Made by a program: the position numbers and the translations under genes. From Anaeromyxobacter dehalogenans 2CP-C (GTDB lineage: Bacteria; Myxococcota; Myxococcia; Myxococcales; Anaeromyxobacteraceae), in the NCBI RefSeq assembly GCF_000013385.1, contig NC_007760.1, positions 1,675,001 through 1,739,000 on the forward strand: 64,000 nucleotides of DNA. Direction: 5' to 3'. Under the pieces are notes generated by a model. That model searched no databases and was not told the DNA's origin. It worked only from the letters and a program-made list of their open reading frames with translations. The stretch's first letter is position 1, and each line of letters starts with the position of its first letter. Of this stretch, positions 23,358 to 37,091 are shown in pieces.

Positions 23358-24464
23358 ATGACCCAGTCCCCGCGCTTCCTCCTGACCGTTCCCACGCTGG
23401 CCCTCGCCGCGGTGCTCGGCTGCTCGCGCGGCGACGCCGCGGCGCTGCCCGGCGCGAGCGCCGAGCGACCCGCCCTGGCGGTGCGCGCCGAGCGCCCCCG
23501 CGAGCGCCTGGAGGGCGAGACGGCGCGCGCCACCGGCGAGCTGCGCGCGAAGCTGCAGGCGACGGTCTCGGCCAAGGTGGCCGGGAGCATCCTCCGCGTC
23601 CGCGCGCAGGTGGGCGACCGCGTCCGCAAGGGCGACCCCATCGTCGAGCTCGACCCGGCCACGATCGCCATCCAGCTCGACCAGGCCCGCGCCGCGCGCA
23701 AGATGGCGCTCGCGGTCCGCGACAACGCCCGCGCCGACCTCGCGCGCACCGAGCAGCTCGCCCGGGCGGACGCCGCGGCCCCCGCGGTCCTCGACAAGGC
23801 GCGCGCGGGCGCGCAGCAGGCGGAGGCCTCGCTCGAGCAGGCCGAGGCGCAGGTGCGGCTGCTCGAGCAGAACCTGCGCGACCTCGTGGTCCGGGCGCCG
23901 TTCGACGGCGTGATCACCGCCCGCCCGAGGAACGTGGGCGACTACCTCGTGACCATGCCGCCGACCCCGGTCGCGACCGTGGTGGCGGCGGAGGCGCTGG
24001 AGGTGCGCCTGGCGGTGCCCGAGGGCCTGGTCGATCCGCTGAAGCCGGGCGCGGTGCTGCGGGGCCGGAGCATCCCGGGCGGCGCGCCGTTCGAGGCGAA
24101 GGTGACGAGCGTGGGCGCCACAGTGGATCCGCAGACGCGCGCGGTGGAGGTCCTCGCCGACGTGCGCGCGGCGGCGGGCGCGAGCGCCGGCGCGCTCCGC
24201 TCCGGCGGGCTCGCCGAGGTGGACCTGGGCGGCTCGTCCGCGGCGCAGGGGCCGTTCGTGCCGGCGCAGGCGGTGGTGCGCGAGGGCGCGCGCCGGTTCG
24301 TGTGGGTGGCGGAGGGCGGCGTGGCGCGGCGCCGAGAGGTGCAGGCCGAGGCGGTGACGCCGCAGTGGACGCGCGTGCGCGCCGGCGTGGCGGAGGGCGA
24401 CGCGGTGGTGGTCGAGGGCGTGGCCGGGCTGACCGACGGCGCGCGCGTCGCGGTCGCGCAGTAG
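23358..24464 (+). CDS. RND efflux periplasmic adaptor (membrane fusion protein)
   Basis: A protein of 368 aa with a lipoprotein signal ending in AVLGCS (Cys22), so it is anchored in the inner membrane facing the periplasm. Typical MFP order: a biotinyl-lipoyl half (TVSAKVAGSILRVRAQVGDRV, about residues 56-80), an alpha-hairpin of about 100 residues rich in Ala and Gln (LDQARAARKMALAVRDNARA, DKARAGAQQAEASLEQAEAQ), the second lipoyl half (NLRDLVVRAPFDGVITA) and beta-barrel and membrane-proximal domains (SVGATVDPQTRAVEV). It is the first gene of the operon, 12 bp before the pump gene, and links the pump to the TolC-type channel. Confidence 0.93.
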   Translation: MTQSPRFLLTVPTLALAAVLGCSRGDAAALPGASAERPALAVRAERPRERLEGETARATGELRAKLQATVSAKVAGSILRVRAQVGDRVRKGDPIVELDPATIAIQLDQARAARKMALAVRDNARADLARTEQLARADAAAPAVLDKARAGAQQAEASLEQAEAQVRLLEQNLRDLVVRAPFDGVITARPRNVGDYLVTMPPTPVATVVAAEALEVRLAVPEGLVDPLKPGAVLRGRSIPGGAPFEAKVTSVGATVDPQTRAVEVLADVRAAAGASAGALRSGGLAEVDLGGSSAAQGPFVPAQAVVREGARRFVWVAEGGVARRREVQAEAVTPQWTRVRAGVAEGDAVVVEGVAGLTDGARVAVAQ

Positions 24465-24476
24465 CGGGAGCGAGCC

Positions 24477-27563
<3,087 letters not shown>

Positions 27564-27589
27564 ACCCCCACCGCCGACCGGAGAACCCC

Positions 27590-28954
27590 ATGATCCGCAC
27601 CACCGTCCTCGCGGCCCTGGCCGCGATCCCGCTCGCCGTCCGCGCCGAGCCGCCGCTCACGCTCGCCGCCGCCCTCGAGGAGGCCCAGCGCGCCAGCCCC
27701 GACCTCGTCGCCGCCCGCGCGCGGCTCGACCAGGCCCGCGCCGCGTCGGCCCGCGTCCGCGCCGGCTACCTGCCGCAGGTGAAGGCCGGCGCCACCTACA
27801 CCCGCAACTCCGAGGAGGCGAAGCTGGAGCTGCCGGTCGGCTACGCCGTCCGCGACCTGGGCACGCCCACCTCGGGCGCGGGCCTGCCCGGCGCCCCGAC
27901 CACGTACGCGGCGGTGCCGTCGCAGGTGGTGGGCGCGACCATCCAGGCCCGGGATCAGCTCGGGGCACAGCTCGAGCTCACCCAGGCCATCCTCGCGCCG
28001 CAGCTCTGGTTCGGCATCGAGGCGGCCGGCGCGAGCGCGCGCGCCTCCGCGGAGCGGGCGGAGGCCGCCCGTCGCGAGCTGCGCTTCGGCGTGGCGCAGG
28101 CGTTCTACGCGGCCGCGGCGGCGGAGCAGGCGGTGCAGGTGCAGGAGCGGCAGCTCTCGATGGCGAGCCTGCACGAGCGCGACGCCCAGGTGCAGGTGCA
28201 GGCGGGCACGGCCGCGCGCATCGTGCTGCTGCGCGCGCAGATCGACCGGGCGCGCGCCGAGGAGGACCTCGTCCGCGCGCGCAACGGGCTCGCCGGCGCG
28301 AAGAGCACGCTGGCGGCCCTGCTCGGCCGCGGCGAGGCGACGGACTTCGCGCTGTCGGCGCCGCCCGCGCCGGAGCTGCCCGCCGACCTGGCACCGCTCG
28401 AGGACGAGGCGGTGCGCCTGCGGCCGGAGCTGCGGGCCGCCGCGGCCGGCGTGGAGGCCGCGACGGCCTCGCGGCGGGTGGAGACCGCGCGGTACCTGCC
28501 CACGCTCGGCGCGTTCGGGCAGGCGCGCTGGTCGAGCGTCGCCGGCTTCACCGGCAAGGAGGAGAGCTGGGCGGCGGGGCTGTCGCTCCAGTGGGAGCTG
28601 TTCGACGGCGGGGCCCGCGAGGCCGGCCGGCGGGAGGCGACCGCGCGGCTGGTCGAGGCGGAGGCCGCCCGCGCCTCGCTGGCGCTGCAGGCCCGCGACG
28701 AGGTGCGCCGCGCCCGGCTCGACCTGGCGTCCGCGCGCGCGAACCGGGCCAAGGCGGAGGAGCAGGTGGCGCTGGCGCGCGAGAACCAGCGGCTCGTCGA
28801 GGTCGCGTTCCGCGCCGGCCAGGCCACCTCGCTCGAGGCCACCGACGCGAACGTGGCGCTCGCGACCGCCGAGCTCGGCGCGGTGAACGAGGGGCTCGCG
28901 GCGGACCTCGCGGCGCTGCGCCTGCTGCGCGCGGCGGGGATGTACGGCGGGTAG
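27590..28954 (+). CDS. TolC-type outer-membrane efflux protein
   Basis: A protein of 454 aa with a signal peptide ([19 protein letters not shown]) removed near residue 19. Two outer-membrane-efflux repeats follow, rich in long Ala/Arg/Glu helices: [20 protein letters not shown] at about residue 22, and [20 protein letters not shown] near 270, with the strand segment [15 protein letters not shown] between helices in the second half. It should form the trimeric outer-membrane channel of the tripartite pump. The gene starts 26 bp after the pump gene with GGAG seven bases upstream, and ends the operon. Confidence 0.92.
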   Translation: MIRTTVLAALAAIPLAVRAEPPLTLAAALEEAQRASPDLVAARARLDQARAASARVRAGYLPQVKAGATYTRNSEEAKLELPVGYAVRDLGTPTSGAGLPGAPTTYAAVPSQVVGATIQARDQLGAQLELTQAILAPQLWFGIEAAGASARASAERAEAARRELRFGVAQAFYAAAAAEQAVQVQERQLSMASLHERDAQVQVQAGTAARIVLLRAQIDRARAEEDLVRARNGLAGAKSTLAALLGRGEATDFALSAPPAPELPADLAPLEDEAVRLRPELRAAAAGVEAATASRRVETARYLPTLGAFGQARWSSVAGFTGKEESWAAGLSLQWELFDGGAREAGRREATARLVEAEAARASLALQARDEVRRARLDLASARANRAKAEEQVALARENQRLVEVAFRAGQATSLEATDANVALATAELGAVNEGLAADLAALRLLRAAGMYGG

Positions 28955-28996
28955 GCGCGGCCCGGCGGCGCGCGGCACCGGACGGAGGGACGGTCG

Positions 28997-30013
<1,017 letters not shown>

Positions 30014-30165
30014 ACGCCGGGACGACGCGGCCGACGGCGACGGCACGACGCGAGCCGCCGCTGTCCCCCGCCGACGTGGCGGGCGGGGACACCCATCCCG
30101 CCTGGCCCCTGGAGCGAGCGCGCGGACCCACCGTATGCCTCCGGCTCCACAGGAGGTGGGTTCGC

Positions 30166-30726
30166 GTGATCGTGAGAAGGACATGGCAGGTCGCCGCGCT
30201 GGTCGTGGCGCTCGCAGGGTGCAAGGGCTCGACGGGCGACGCCGGGTCGGCGGGGCAGGCGGGGCTGCAGGGGCCGGAGGGGCCCCAGGGGCCGGCGGGG
30301 CCGCCGGGGCCGCAGGGGGATCCCGGGCCGATCGGGCCTGCGGGCCCGGTGGGACCCGCAGGCGTCGCGGGGCCGATGGGGCTCACCGGGCTCCAGGGAC
30401 CTCCGGGCCCTGTCGGCCCGCAGGGCCCCGAGGGGCCTCCGGGGCCGGACTCGCGCTTCGGCGAACCCGGCTACGCGGTGGACGGGCGCGGTCGCGAGTG
30501 CACGATCGGCGAGGTGTGGCTGGTCGCGGGCTCGGTCGCGGGCGCGACGCCGGCGCGCGGGCAGATCCTCCCGATCAACGTGAACACCGCGCTGTTCGCG
30601 CTCCTCGGGACCCTCTACGGCGGCGACGGCCGGACGACGTTCGCGCTCCCGGACCTCCGGCAGGCGGCCCCGAACGGCCTCACCTACGTCATCTGCACGC
30701 AGGGCATCTTCCCGTCGCGGCTCTGA
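30166..30726 (+). CDS. Collagen-like lipoprotein with a phage tail-collar domain
   Basis: A protein of 186 aa starting at GTG 30166, nine bases after AGGAGG. The signal peptide ends in lipobox ALAGC (Cys19). About 25 uninterrupted Gly-X-Y triplets follow (residues 21-95, for example [20 protein letters not shown]), a collagen-like rod. The C-terminal 70 residues match the tail-collar domain: [56 protein letters not shown]. Bacterial collagen-like proteins are usually surface stalks and collar domains are trimeric tips of phage tail fibres, so a trimeric surface stalk with an adhesive tip is the likely form. Confidence 0.85.
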   Translation: MIVRRTWQVAALVVALAGCKGSTGDAGSAGQAGLQGPEGPQGPAGPPGPQGDPGPIGPAGPVGPAGVAGPMGLTGLQGPPGPVGPQGPEGPPGPDSRFGEPGYAVDGRGRECTIGEVWLVAGSVAGATPARGQILPINVNTALFALLGTLYGGDGRTTFALPDLRQAAPNGLTYVICTQGIFPSRL

Positions 30727-30885
30727 TCCGCCGCGGCGCCGCAGCCCCTCGACATCGTCCGGAATCGCGCGTCCGGCCGCCCGGCCGGGCGCGCGCTCCT
30801 CCGGCCGCGGATCCTCGCCCCGCCCGCCGCGTTTCGGGTTACGTTGCGCCCGCTCGCTCGTCGGACACGGTGGAGGCCTGTGAGG

Positions 30886-31191
30886 ATGGAGGAGAAGCTC
30901 GCGTCGCTCGCGCCCGGGCGCCTGGCGGTCATCATCGAGGAGGGCCTGCGGGGGCACCACGTGCTCTTCGAGCCCGACCAGATCCGCGCGGCGTACGCGG
31001 TGCCGGACGAGCCGGTCACGCGCGAGGAGGCCGACGCGCTCGGCGAGGCGCTGCTCACCATCTGCCGCGACCCGCTCCCGGTGGCCCGCGGCGCCGTGGG
31101 CACGCTCGACGAGGGCACGCGCCTCGCGCTCATCCGCCTCTACTTCCGCCTCCTCGATCGCGCCGGCGAGGAGCTGCGCCGGATGCACTGA
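30886..31191 (+). CDS. Small hypothetical protein coupled to the nucleotidyltransferase
   Basis: A protein of 101 aa. ATG 30886 sits nine bases after GGAGG; GTG 30880 is too close. It is mainly helical and acidic (EEKLASLAPGRLAVIIEEGL, DEPVTREEADALGEALLTI, EGTRLALIRLYFRLLDRAGE), with no membrane segment or cysteine motif. Its stop codon overlaps the next ATG (TGATG at 31189-31193), so it is translated with the CCA-type enzyme and may regulate or assist RNA metabolism. Family not recognised. Confidence 0.7.
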   Translation: MEEKLASLAPGRLAVIIEEGLRGHHVLFEPDQIRAAYAVPDEPVTREEADALGEALLTICRDPLPVARGAVGTLDEGTRLALIRLYFRLLDRAGEELRRMH

Positions 31192-32501
31192 TGCGGCCCC
31201 CTGCCGCCCTCGAGCAGGCGCGCTTCCCCGAGGCGATCCTGGACGTGCTCCGCCGGCTCGCCGCCGCGGGGCACCGCTCGTGGCTGGTGGGCGGGGCCGT
31301 GCGCGACGTGCTGCTGCACCGGCCGCGCGCCGCCACCGACTTCGACGTCGCCACGCCCGCCACCCCGCAGCAGGTCATGGCGCTGTTCCGGCGCGTCATC
31401 CCCACCGGCATCGACCACGGGACCGTCACCGTGCTGGTGGGCGACGAGAAGGTCGAGGTCACCACCTTCCGCGGGGAGGGCGACTACGTGGACGGCCGCC
31501 GTCCGGCCACGGTCACGTTCCTGGCCGAGCTCGAGGCGGACCTGGCCCGGCGCGACTTCACCATGAACGCGATGGCGTACGATCCGCTCCAGGCGGACTT
31601 CCGCGATCCGTTCGACGGCCGCGTGGACATGAGCCGCCGGCGCATCCGGGCGGTCGGCGATCCGGCCGCCCGCTTCGGCGAGGACGGGCTCCGCGCGATG
31701 CGCGCGGTCCGCTTCGCGGCGCAGCTCGGCTACCGGCTCGACCCCGCCACCCGCGCCGCCATCCCGGGCGCGCTGGAGGTGGTCCGCAAGGTGAGCGTGG
31801 AGCGGGTCGCCGAGGAGCTGTCGCGGCTCGTGCTCGCGTCGCACCCCGGCCCGGCGCTGCTGCTGCTCCGCCGCACCGGGCTGCTCGGCGTGGTGGTCCC
31901 GGCGCTCGCGGCGCTCCCGCTCGCCGCGTACCGCCACGCGGTCGCGGTGGCCGGGCACGCTCCCGCCGAGCCGGCGCTGCGCTTCGCGGCGCTGCTGCAC
32001 GGGGTTGGCCCGGAGGAGGCGGCCAGGATCGTGTTCGGCCTGCGGCTCCCCCGGCGCCTCTCCGAGGAGGTCGGGACGCTGCTGCGGGCGTACGCCTGCC
32101 CGGCGGCGCGCCACCCGGCCGCGCTGCCGGACGCGCCGGCGGACATCCGGCGGTGGCTCGCGCGCACCGGGCCGCAGCGCGTGCCGTCGGTGTTCGAGCT
32201 GGTGTCGGCGGAGCTCCGCACGCTCCCGCCGGCGCGCCACGCCGCGGCCGCGGAGGAGGTCCGGCGCGCGCGGGCGGCCATCGACGCGCAGCTCGCGGCG
32301 GCGCCGCCGCTCGCGGCCGGCGATCTCGCCCTGGATGGGCGCGCGGTGATGGCGCTCCTCGGCCAGGGACCGGGACCCCACGTCGGCGAGGCGCTCCACC
32401 ACCTGCTCGACCGGGTGCTGGAGGATCCCGCCCGGAACACGCCCGACGCGCTCGAGGCCGAGCTCCGCCGGTGGTGGGCCGGCCGGGGCGGGGCCTTATA
32501 A
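31191..32501 (+). CDS. CCA tRNA nucleotidyltransferase / poly(A) polymerase family
   Basis: A protein of 436 aa, a class II nucleotidyltransferase. The head domain has SWLVGGAVRDVLLHRP and then DFDVATPA, with the metal-binding Asp pair and the GG/RD signature near residues 35-55. The basic motif RRDFTMNAMAYDP and the neck RFGEDGLRAMRAVRFAAQL follow. A degenerate HD-type segment (RFAALLHGVGPEEAARI) appears near residue 265, without the full HD dyad, so phosphohydrolase activity is unlikely. Whether it adds CCA to tRNAs or poly(A) to RNAs cannot be settled by eye. A C-terminal extension of about 80 residues is Ala-rich. Confidence 0.88.
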   Translation: MRPPAALEQARFPEAILDVLRRLAAAGHRSWLVGGAVRDVLLHRPRAATDFDVATPATPQQVMALFRRVIPTGIDHGTVTVLVGDEKVEVTTFRGEGDYVDGRRPATVTFLAELEADLARRDFTMNAMAYDPLQADFRDPFDGRVDMSRRRIRAVGDPAARFGEDGLRAMRAVRFAAQLGYRLDPATRAAIPGALEVVRKVSVERVAEELSRLVLASHPGPALLLLRRTGLLGVVVPALAALPLAAYRHAVAVAGHAPAEPALRFAALLHGVGPEEAARIVFGLRLPRRLSEEVGTLLRAYACPAARHPAALPDAPADIRRWLARTGPQRVPSVFELVSAELRTLPPARHAAAAEEVRRARAAIDAQLAAAPPLAAGDLALDGRAVMALLGQGPGPHVGEALHHLLDRVLEDPARNTPDALEAELRRWWAGRGGAL

Positions 32502-32502
32502 T
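32497..32502 (+). promoter_or_regulatory. -10-like TATAAT before the REC-kinase gene
   Basis: A perfect TATAAT overlaps the stop codon of the upstream gene, 16 bases before the ATG at 32519. No consensus -35 box is visible. Confidence 0.35.
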
Positions 32503-32518
32503 TCAGGCGGGGTTCGAG

Positions 32519-33775
32519 ATGGCGCCGCGGGTGCTGCTCATCGAGGAGGACGGGCCGCGCCGCGACCGGGCGCGAGCCCTGCTCGAGGCCGAGGGCTTCG
32601 CGGTGGACGCGAGCGGCTCCGGGCTCGACGCGATCGCGCGCGCTCTCTCGCTCCCGCCGGACGTGATCGTCGCCGACCTGCGCCTCCCGGATCTCGAGGG
32701 TCACGCCCTAGCGGCGCGGCTGAAGCGCGAGCGGTCGCTGCAGGCGGTGCCGTTCGTGGCGCTCGGCGAGACGCAGGAGGACCACGACCTCGCGCTCGCG
32801 GCCGGCGCCGACGGCTTCGCCTCGCGCGAGCCGGACGCGCGGCTGGGCGAGGAGGTGCGCGCGTTCCTCGCCGGCAAGCGCGAGCGGCTCAGCGAGGACG
32901 GCGAGCGGGCCGGGCTGCGCGCGTTCTCGGGCACGCTGGCGGCGCAGCTCGAGTCGGCGGTCGCGGGCGAGCGCCGCGCCACCGAGCGGCTGCTCGAGGT
33001 GGACCGCCTGAAGAGCGCGTTCATGCACAACCTCGCGCACGAGCTGTCCACGCCGCTCACGCCGCTCGCCGGCTACCTGCGCATCCTCCAGTCGGACAAG
33101 CTCGGCCCGCTCCAGCCGCAGCAGCGCCGGATCGTGGAGTCGATGCTCGGCTCGGTGGCGCGGCTCAGCCGCATCGTGGACAACCTGTCCGACTTCGCGA
33201 GCCTGCAGGCCGGGCGCGCGCCCATCGTCGAGGCGCCGGTGGTGCCGGACCAGCTCGCGGACGAGGTGGTGGCCGAGCACCGGCCGGCCATCCGCGACGC
33301 GCGGCTGCACGTGGCGGTGTCGCACGCGGGCGGCGGGGCGGTGCTCGCCGACGCGCGCAAGCTCCGGCAGGCGCTCTCGAACCTCGTGTCGAACGCGGTG
33401 AAGTTCTCGCCGCACGGCGCCGAGGTGCTGGTCGAGGTCGGGCGCGAGCCGGGGCGCCTGCGCTTCACGGTCTACGACCAGGGCCCGGGCATCGGCGCGG
33501 CCGAGCTGGAGCGGGTGTTCGAGCCGCTGCACCACGCGGCGGCGCGGGCGGGGGAGGACGCCCGGCTGCCGGGCTCCGGGCTGGGGCTGCCGGTGGCGCG
33601 GCGCATCGCGGAGGCCCACGGCGGGCGCGTCTGGGTGGAGAGCCCGCCGCGCACCCAGCCGGCGAGCGCGGCCCGCCAGTTCAACGGCTGCAAGTTCGTG
33701 CTGGACATCCCGGTCCGCCCGGCCGATCAGCCCCCCGCCGATCCGGCGGCGCCGCCCAGCGCCTCGCTCGGTTGA
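32519..33775 (+). CDS. Receiver-histidine kinase hybrid
   Basis: A protein of 418 aa with an N-terminal receiver (residues 1-115: [12 protein letters not shown] acidic pocket, phospho-acceptor in [21 protein letters not shown]). A short coiled linker follows ([20 protein letters not shown]), then HisKA with [20 protein letters not shown] near residue 170. The HATPase has [34 protein letters not shown] and [18 protein letters not shown]. No membrane segment is present. The receiver-first order implies the kinase is switched by another kinase in a phosphorelay. A Pro-rich tail ends the protein. It follows the nucleotidyltransferase by 17 bp. Confidence 0.87.
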
Positions 33776-33818
33776 TCCGGGCCGCGGCCGGCGGTACACC
33801 CCCGCGTCCGGACCTCTC

Positions 33819-34874
33819 ATGCGCATCCTGGTCGCCATGTCGGGCGGGGTCGACAGCTCGACCGCCGCCGCCCTCCTCGCCGGCGAGGGGCACGAGGTGA
33901 TCGGCGTCACCATGCGCGTGGCCGACTACTCCGACGCGGCCCGCGGCCGGTCCTGCTGCGCGCCGGACGACGTCGAGGACGCGCGCGCGGCGGCGCGGCG
34001 CCTGGGCATCCCGTTCTACGTCGCCAACGTCGAGGCCCGCTTCCGCGAGCGCGTCATCGACCGCTTCGTGGACGACTACGTCGAGGGCCGCACGCCCAAC
34101 CCGTGCGTCGCCTGCAACACCGAGGTGAAGTTCGACTGGCTCCTGGCCCGGGCGCGGGCCCTCGGCGCGAAGCTCGCCACCGGGCACTACGCCCGCGTCG
34201 AGGAGCGGGGAGGGCGTCGCCGCCTGCTCACCGCCGCGGATCCGGCGAAGGACCAGAGCTACTTCCTCTACGGCCTGGGCCAGGACGCGCTCGGCGACGT
34301 GCTGTTCCCGGTGGGCGCGCTGGCGAAGCCCGCGGTGCGGGCCGAGGCCGCGCGCGCCGGCCTGGCGGTGGCGGAGAAGCCGGACTCGCAGGAGATCTGC
34401 TTCGTGACCCTCGGCGACGCGGGGGACTTCGTGGCGCTGCGCGCGCCGGCGCGGGTCCGGCCGGGCGAGATCGTCTCCACCGCGGGCGAGGTGCTGGGCC
34501 GGCACGACGGCGTGCACCGGTTCACCGTGGGGCAGCGCCGCGGGCTCGGGCTCGCGGGCCCGGCGCCGCGCTACGTGGTCCGGCTGGACGCCGCGGCCGC
34601 GCGGGTGGTGGTGGGGAGCGCCGAGGAGGCCTCGCGCGATCGCTTCGAGGTGCGCGAGGCGACCTGGGTGTCCGGCGCGCCGCCCGGGGGCGCCGTCGAG
34701 CTGCGGGTGAAGGTGCGCCACCGGCACGAGGGCGAGCGCGGCACGGTGCGCGCGCGGGCGGGCGGCGCGGGCGCGGAGGTCCGCCTGGCGCGGCCGGTGC
34801 GCGGCGTGGCGCCGGGGCAGGCGGCGGTCTTCTACGACGGGGACGAGGTGGTGGGCGGCGGGCGCATCGCCTGA
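33819..34874 (+). CDS. mnmA: tRNA-specific 2-thiouridylase
   Basis: A protein of 351 aa, usual length. It carries the PP-loop ATP pyrophosphatase motif [14 protein letters not shown] at the N-terminus, the catalytic cysteine in [18 protein letters not shown] near residue 97, the target-binding [10 protein letters not shown], and the second active-site Cys in PDSQEICFV near residue 194. It forms the disulfide or persulfide pair needed to 2-thiolate U34 of tRNAs for Lys, Glu and Gln. The C-terminal beta domain ([20 protein letters not shown]) is present. ATG 33819 gives the standard [10 protein letters not shown] start. It is separated from the kinase gene by 43 bp. Confidence 0.95.
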
Positions 34875-34971
34875 GGCGCGCGCCGCGCCGCGGCGGGCGT
34901 CCTGGACCACCCGGCAGGGCCCGGCTGGAAGCTTGCCCATCAGGGCACGACGGCCTAATCCATGAGCCGCC

Positions 34972-36546
34972 ATGCAGCTCAGCGACGGCCGTCACGTCCC
35001 GGATCTCCACCTCGATCGCGCCCAGGTCGAGCGCTGCCGCGCGCTCGCCGACCGCATCACCGCCCCGGTCCTCGAGTTCGTCGGGCGGCACACCACCGTC
35101 TCGATCGAGCGCACGGTGCTGCGCCTGTTCGGCCTGCACGACGCGGGGCCGCGCGGCGTACCGCTGGTGAACATGGCGGTGGACGCGCTCCACGAGAAGA
35201 GGCTGCTGCACCGCGGCGCCGCCTACTGGATGGGCTACGTCATGCGCCGGGGCGCCACCGATCCGCTCGCCGTGGTCGAGCGGATGGCCGCGCTCCCCGC
35301 CGACCCCGAGCCGCTGCCGCCCGCCGAGGAGCAGGCGCTGCTGGCGGAGATGCGGGCCGAGGCGCGGGCCGGCGTGGACGAGCTGCTCGGGCGGGTGAAG
35401 GCGCGCGACGCGCTCCGCGGGGAGCTCGGCGTGGGGCCGCGGCCGCACAAGTACCTCATCGTCGCGACCGGCAACATCCACGACGACGTGGAGCAGGCCC
35501 GCGCCGCGGCGCAGGCCGGCGCCGACGTCATCGCGGTGATCCGCTCCACCGCGCAGTCGCTGCTCGACTACGTGCCCCACGGCGCCACCACCGAGGGCTA
35601 CGGCGGGACCTACGCGACCCAGGAGAACTTCCGGATCATGCGCGAGGCGCTCGACGACGAGTCGCGCAAGCTCCGCCGCTACGTCCACCTCACCAACTAC
35701 TCCTCCGGCCTGTGCATGCCGGAGATCGCGTTCTCGGCGGCGTGGGAGCGGCTCGACATGCTGCTCAACGACGCGATGTACGGGATCCTGTTCCGCGACA
35801 TCAACATGAAGCGGACGCTGTGCGACCAGCACTTCTCCCGCCGCATCTGCGCGCTGGCCGGCATCCTCATCAACACCGGCGAGGACAACTACATCACCAC
35901 CGCCGACGCCGACGAGGCGGCCCACACCGTCGTGGCCTCGCAGTTCGTGAACGAGAGCTTCGCGCACCGCGCCGGGCTGCCCGACCGGCTCATCGGGCTC
36001 GGCCACAGCTTCGAGATCGACCCGGAGCGCGAGGACACCATCGCGCGCGAGCTGGCGCAGGCGCTGCTGGTGCGGACGCTCTTCCCCGACGCGCCCATCA
36101 AGTACATGCCGCCCACCAAGCACAAGCAGGGCGACATCTTCTTCAGCCACGCCTACGACATGATGTCCGACGTGGTGGGCTGGGTCACCGGGCAGGGCAT
36201 CCAGCTGCTCGGCATGATGACCGAGGCCATGCACAACCCCTTCCTGATGGACCGCTACGTGGCGCTGAAGGGCGCGGACTACGTGTACCGGGCCTGGCGC
36301 TCGATGGGCGCCGAGATCACGTTCCGGCCGGGCGGCATGGTGGAGTCGCGCGCGCGGGAGACGCTGGGCAAGGCGCTGGCGCTGCTCGAGGAGGTGGCCC
36401 GCGACGGCCTGCCCGCGTCGATCGCCCGGGCGCGCTTCGGCGACGTGGCGCGCGCCGAGGACGGCGGCAAGGGGCTGTCCGGCGTGGTGACCCGCGGCCC
36501 GGCGTACTTCAACCCGTTCCTGGAGATCCTGGAGGGCGCGCGATGA
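34972..36546 (+). CDS. kamD: Lysine 5,6-aminomutase alpha subunit
   Basis: A protein of 524 aa, matching the alpha subunit of the adenosylcobalamin- and PLP-dependent enzyme that converts L-beta-lysine (or D-lysine) to 3,5-diaminohexanoate. The family TIM-barrel landmarks are VSIERTVLRLFGLHDAGPRG, KYLIVATGNIHDDVEQA, GATTEGYGGTYATQENFRIM, HLTNYSSGLCMPEIAF, KYMPPTKHKQGDIFFSHAYD and HNPFLMDRYVALKGADYVY. It is the first gene of a five-gene rightward operon; its stop overlaps the next ATG (ATGA). The B12-binding part is in the separate beta subunit two genes downstream. Confidence 0.95.
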   Translation: MQLSDGRHVPDLHLDRAQVERCRALADRITAPVLEFVGRHTTVSIERTVLRLFGLHDAGPRGVPLVNMAVDALHEKRLLHRGAAYWMGYVMRRGATDPLAVVERMAALPADPEPLPPAEEQALLAEMRAEARAGVDELLGRVKARDALRGELGVGPRPHKYLIVATGNIHDDVEQARAAAQAGADVIAVIRSTAQSLLDYVPHGATTEGYGGTYATQENFRIMREALDDESRKLRRYVHLTNYSSGLCMPEIAFSAAWERLDMLLNDAMYGILFRDINMKRTLCDQHFSRRICALAGILINTGEDNYITTADADEAAHTVVASQFVNESFAHRAGLPDRLIGLGHSFEIDPEREDTIARELAQALLVRTLFPDAPIKYMPPTKHKQGDIFFSHAYDMMSDVVGWVTGQGIQLLGMMTEAMHNPFLMDRYVALKGADYVYRAWRSMGAEITFRPGGMVESRARETLGKALALLEEVARDGLPASIARARFGDVARAEDGGKGLSGVVTRGPAYFNPFLEILEGAR

Positions 36547-37091
36547 TCCGCACGCGATCGGCCCGGCGCGCGGCGCTCGCGCTGGTCCTGGCGCTCGGGC
36601 CGCTGCTGCTGGGCGGCTGCGCCGGCCTCCGCGAGGCGCTGTCGCCGGCGCCGGAGGGCGTCCCCTCCGGCCGGGCCGGCTGGCTCGTCTACACCGTGGG
36701 TGGGCTGCGCTTCGAGGCGCCCGAGGCGTGGCGGGCCTCGGGCTCCGCGCGCAACCTGCGGCTCGAGGCGCCGGACGGGAGCGCCCGACTCGACGTGTCC
36801 ACGCCGGAGCGGCCGTTCGAGGGCGAGCAGGCGTGCCTGGCGGACGCCGAGGCCGTGCTGAAGCGCGGCGAGGCGATGGAGCGGACCCGCCGCCACCCGA
36901 CGCGCTTCGCCGGCGCCCGCGCGTTCTCGTTCGAGGGCGACTCCGGCGGCTGGCACGTGTGGGCCTGGGCGGCCTGCGACGGCGGCACCCAGTACCAGGT
37001 GTTCTTCACCGCGCGCACGCCCGCGGGCGCGGAGGCGATCGACGCCTGGCGGACGCTGTCCAGCAGCGCGCGCATCGGGGGGCAGGCATGA
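36543..37091 (+). CDS. Lipoprotein embedded in the lysine aminomutase operon
   Basis: A protein of 182 aa with a twin-arginine-free lipoprotein signal ([19 protein letters not shown], Cys26). The mature domain is beta-rich: [73 protein letters not shown], with two further cysteines that could pair. Both ends overlap neighbours (ATGA with kamD at 36543-36546 and with kamE at 37088-37091), so it is translationally locked between the two enzyme subunits. I do not recognise the family. A periplasmic protein between two cytoplasmic enzyme subunits is unusual. Confidence 0.8.
   Translation: MIRTRSARRAALALVLALGPLLLGGCAGLREALSPAPEGVPSGRAGWLVYTVGGLRFEAPEAWRASGSARNLRLEAPDGSARLDVSTPERPFEGEQACLADAEAVLKRGEAMERTRRHPTRFAGARAFSFEGDSGGWHVWAWAACDGGTQYQVFFTARTPAGAEAIDAWRTLSSSARIGGQA

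Noticed and set aside
30229-30450. Tandem repeat or microsatellite
   Set aside because: The periodic GGGGCC-rich DNA is the coding sequence for Gly-X-Y collagen triplets in a protein with signal peptide and tail-collar domain.
32300-32501. HD-domain phosphohydrolase function at the end of the CCA-type enzyme
   Set aside because: The region lacks a paired HD motif; only a degenerate ALLHGVG remains earlier in the chain.
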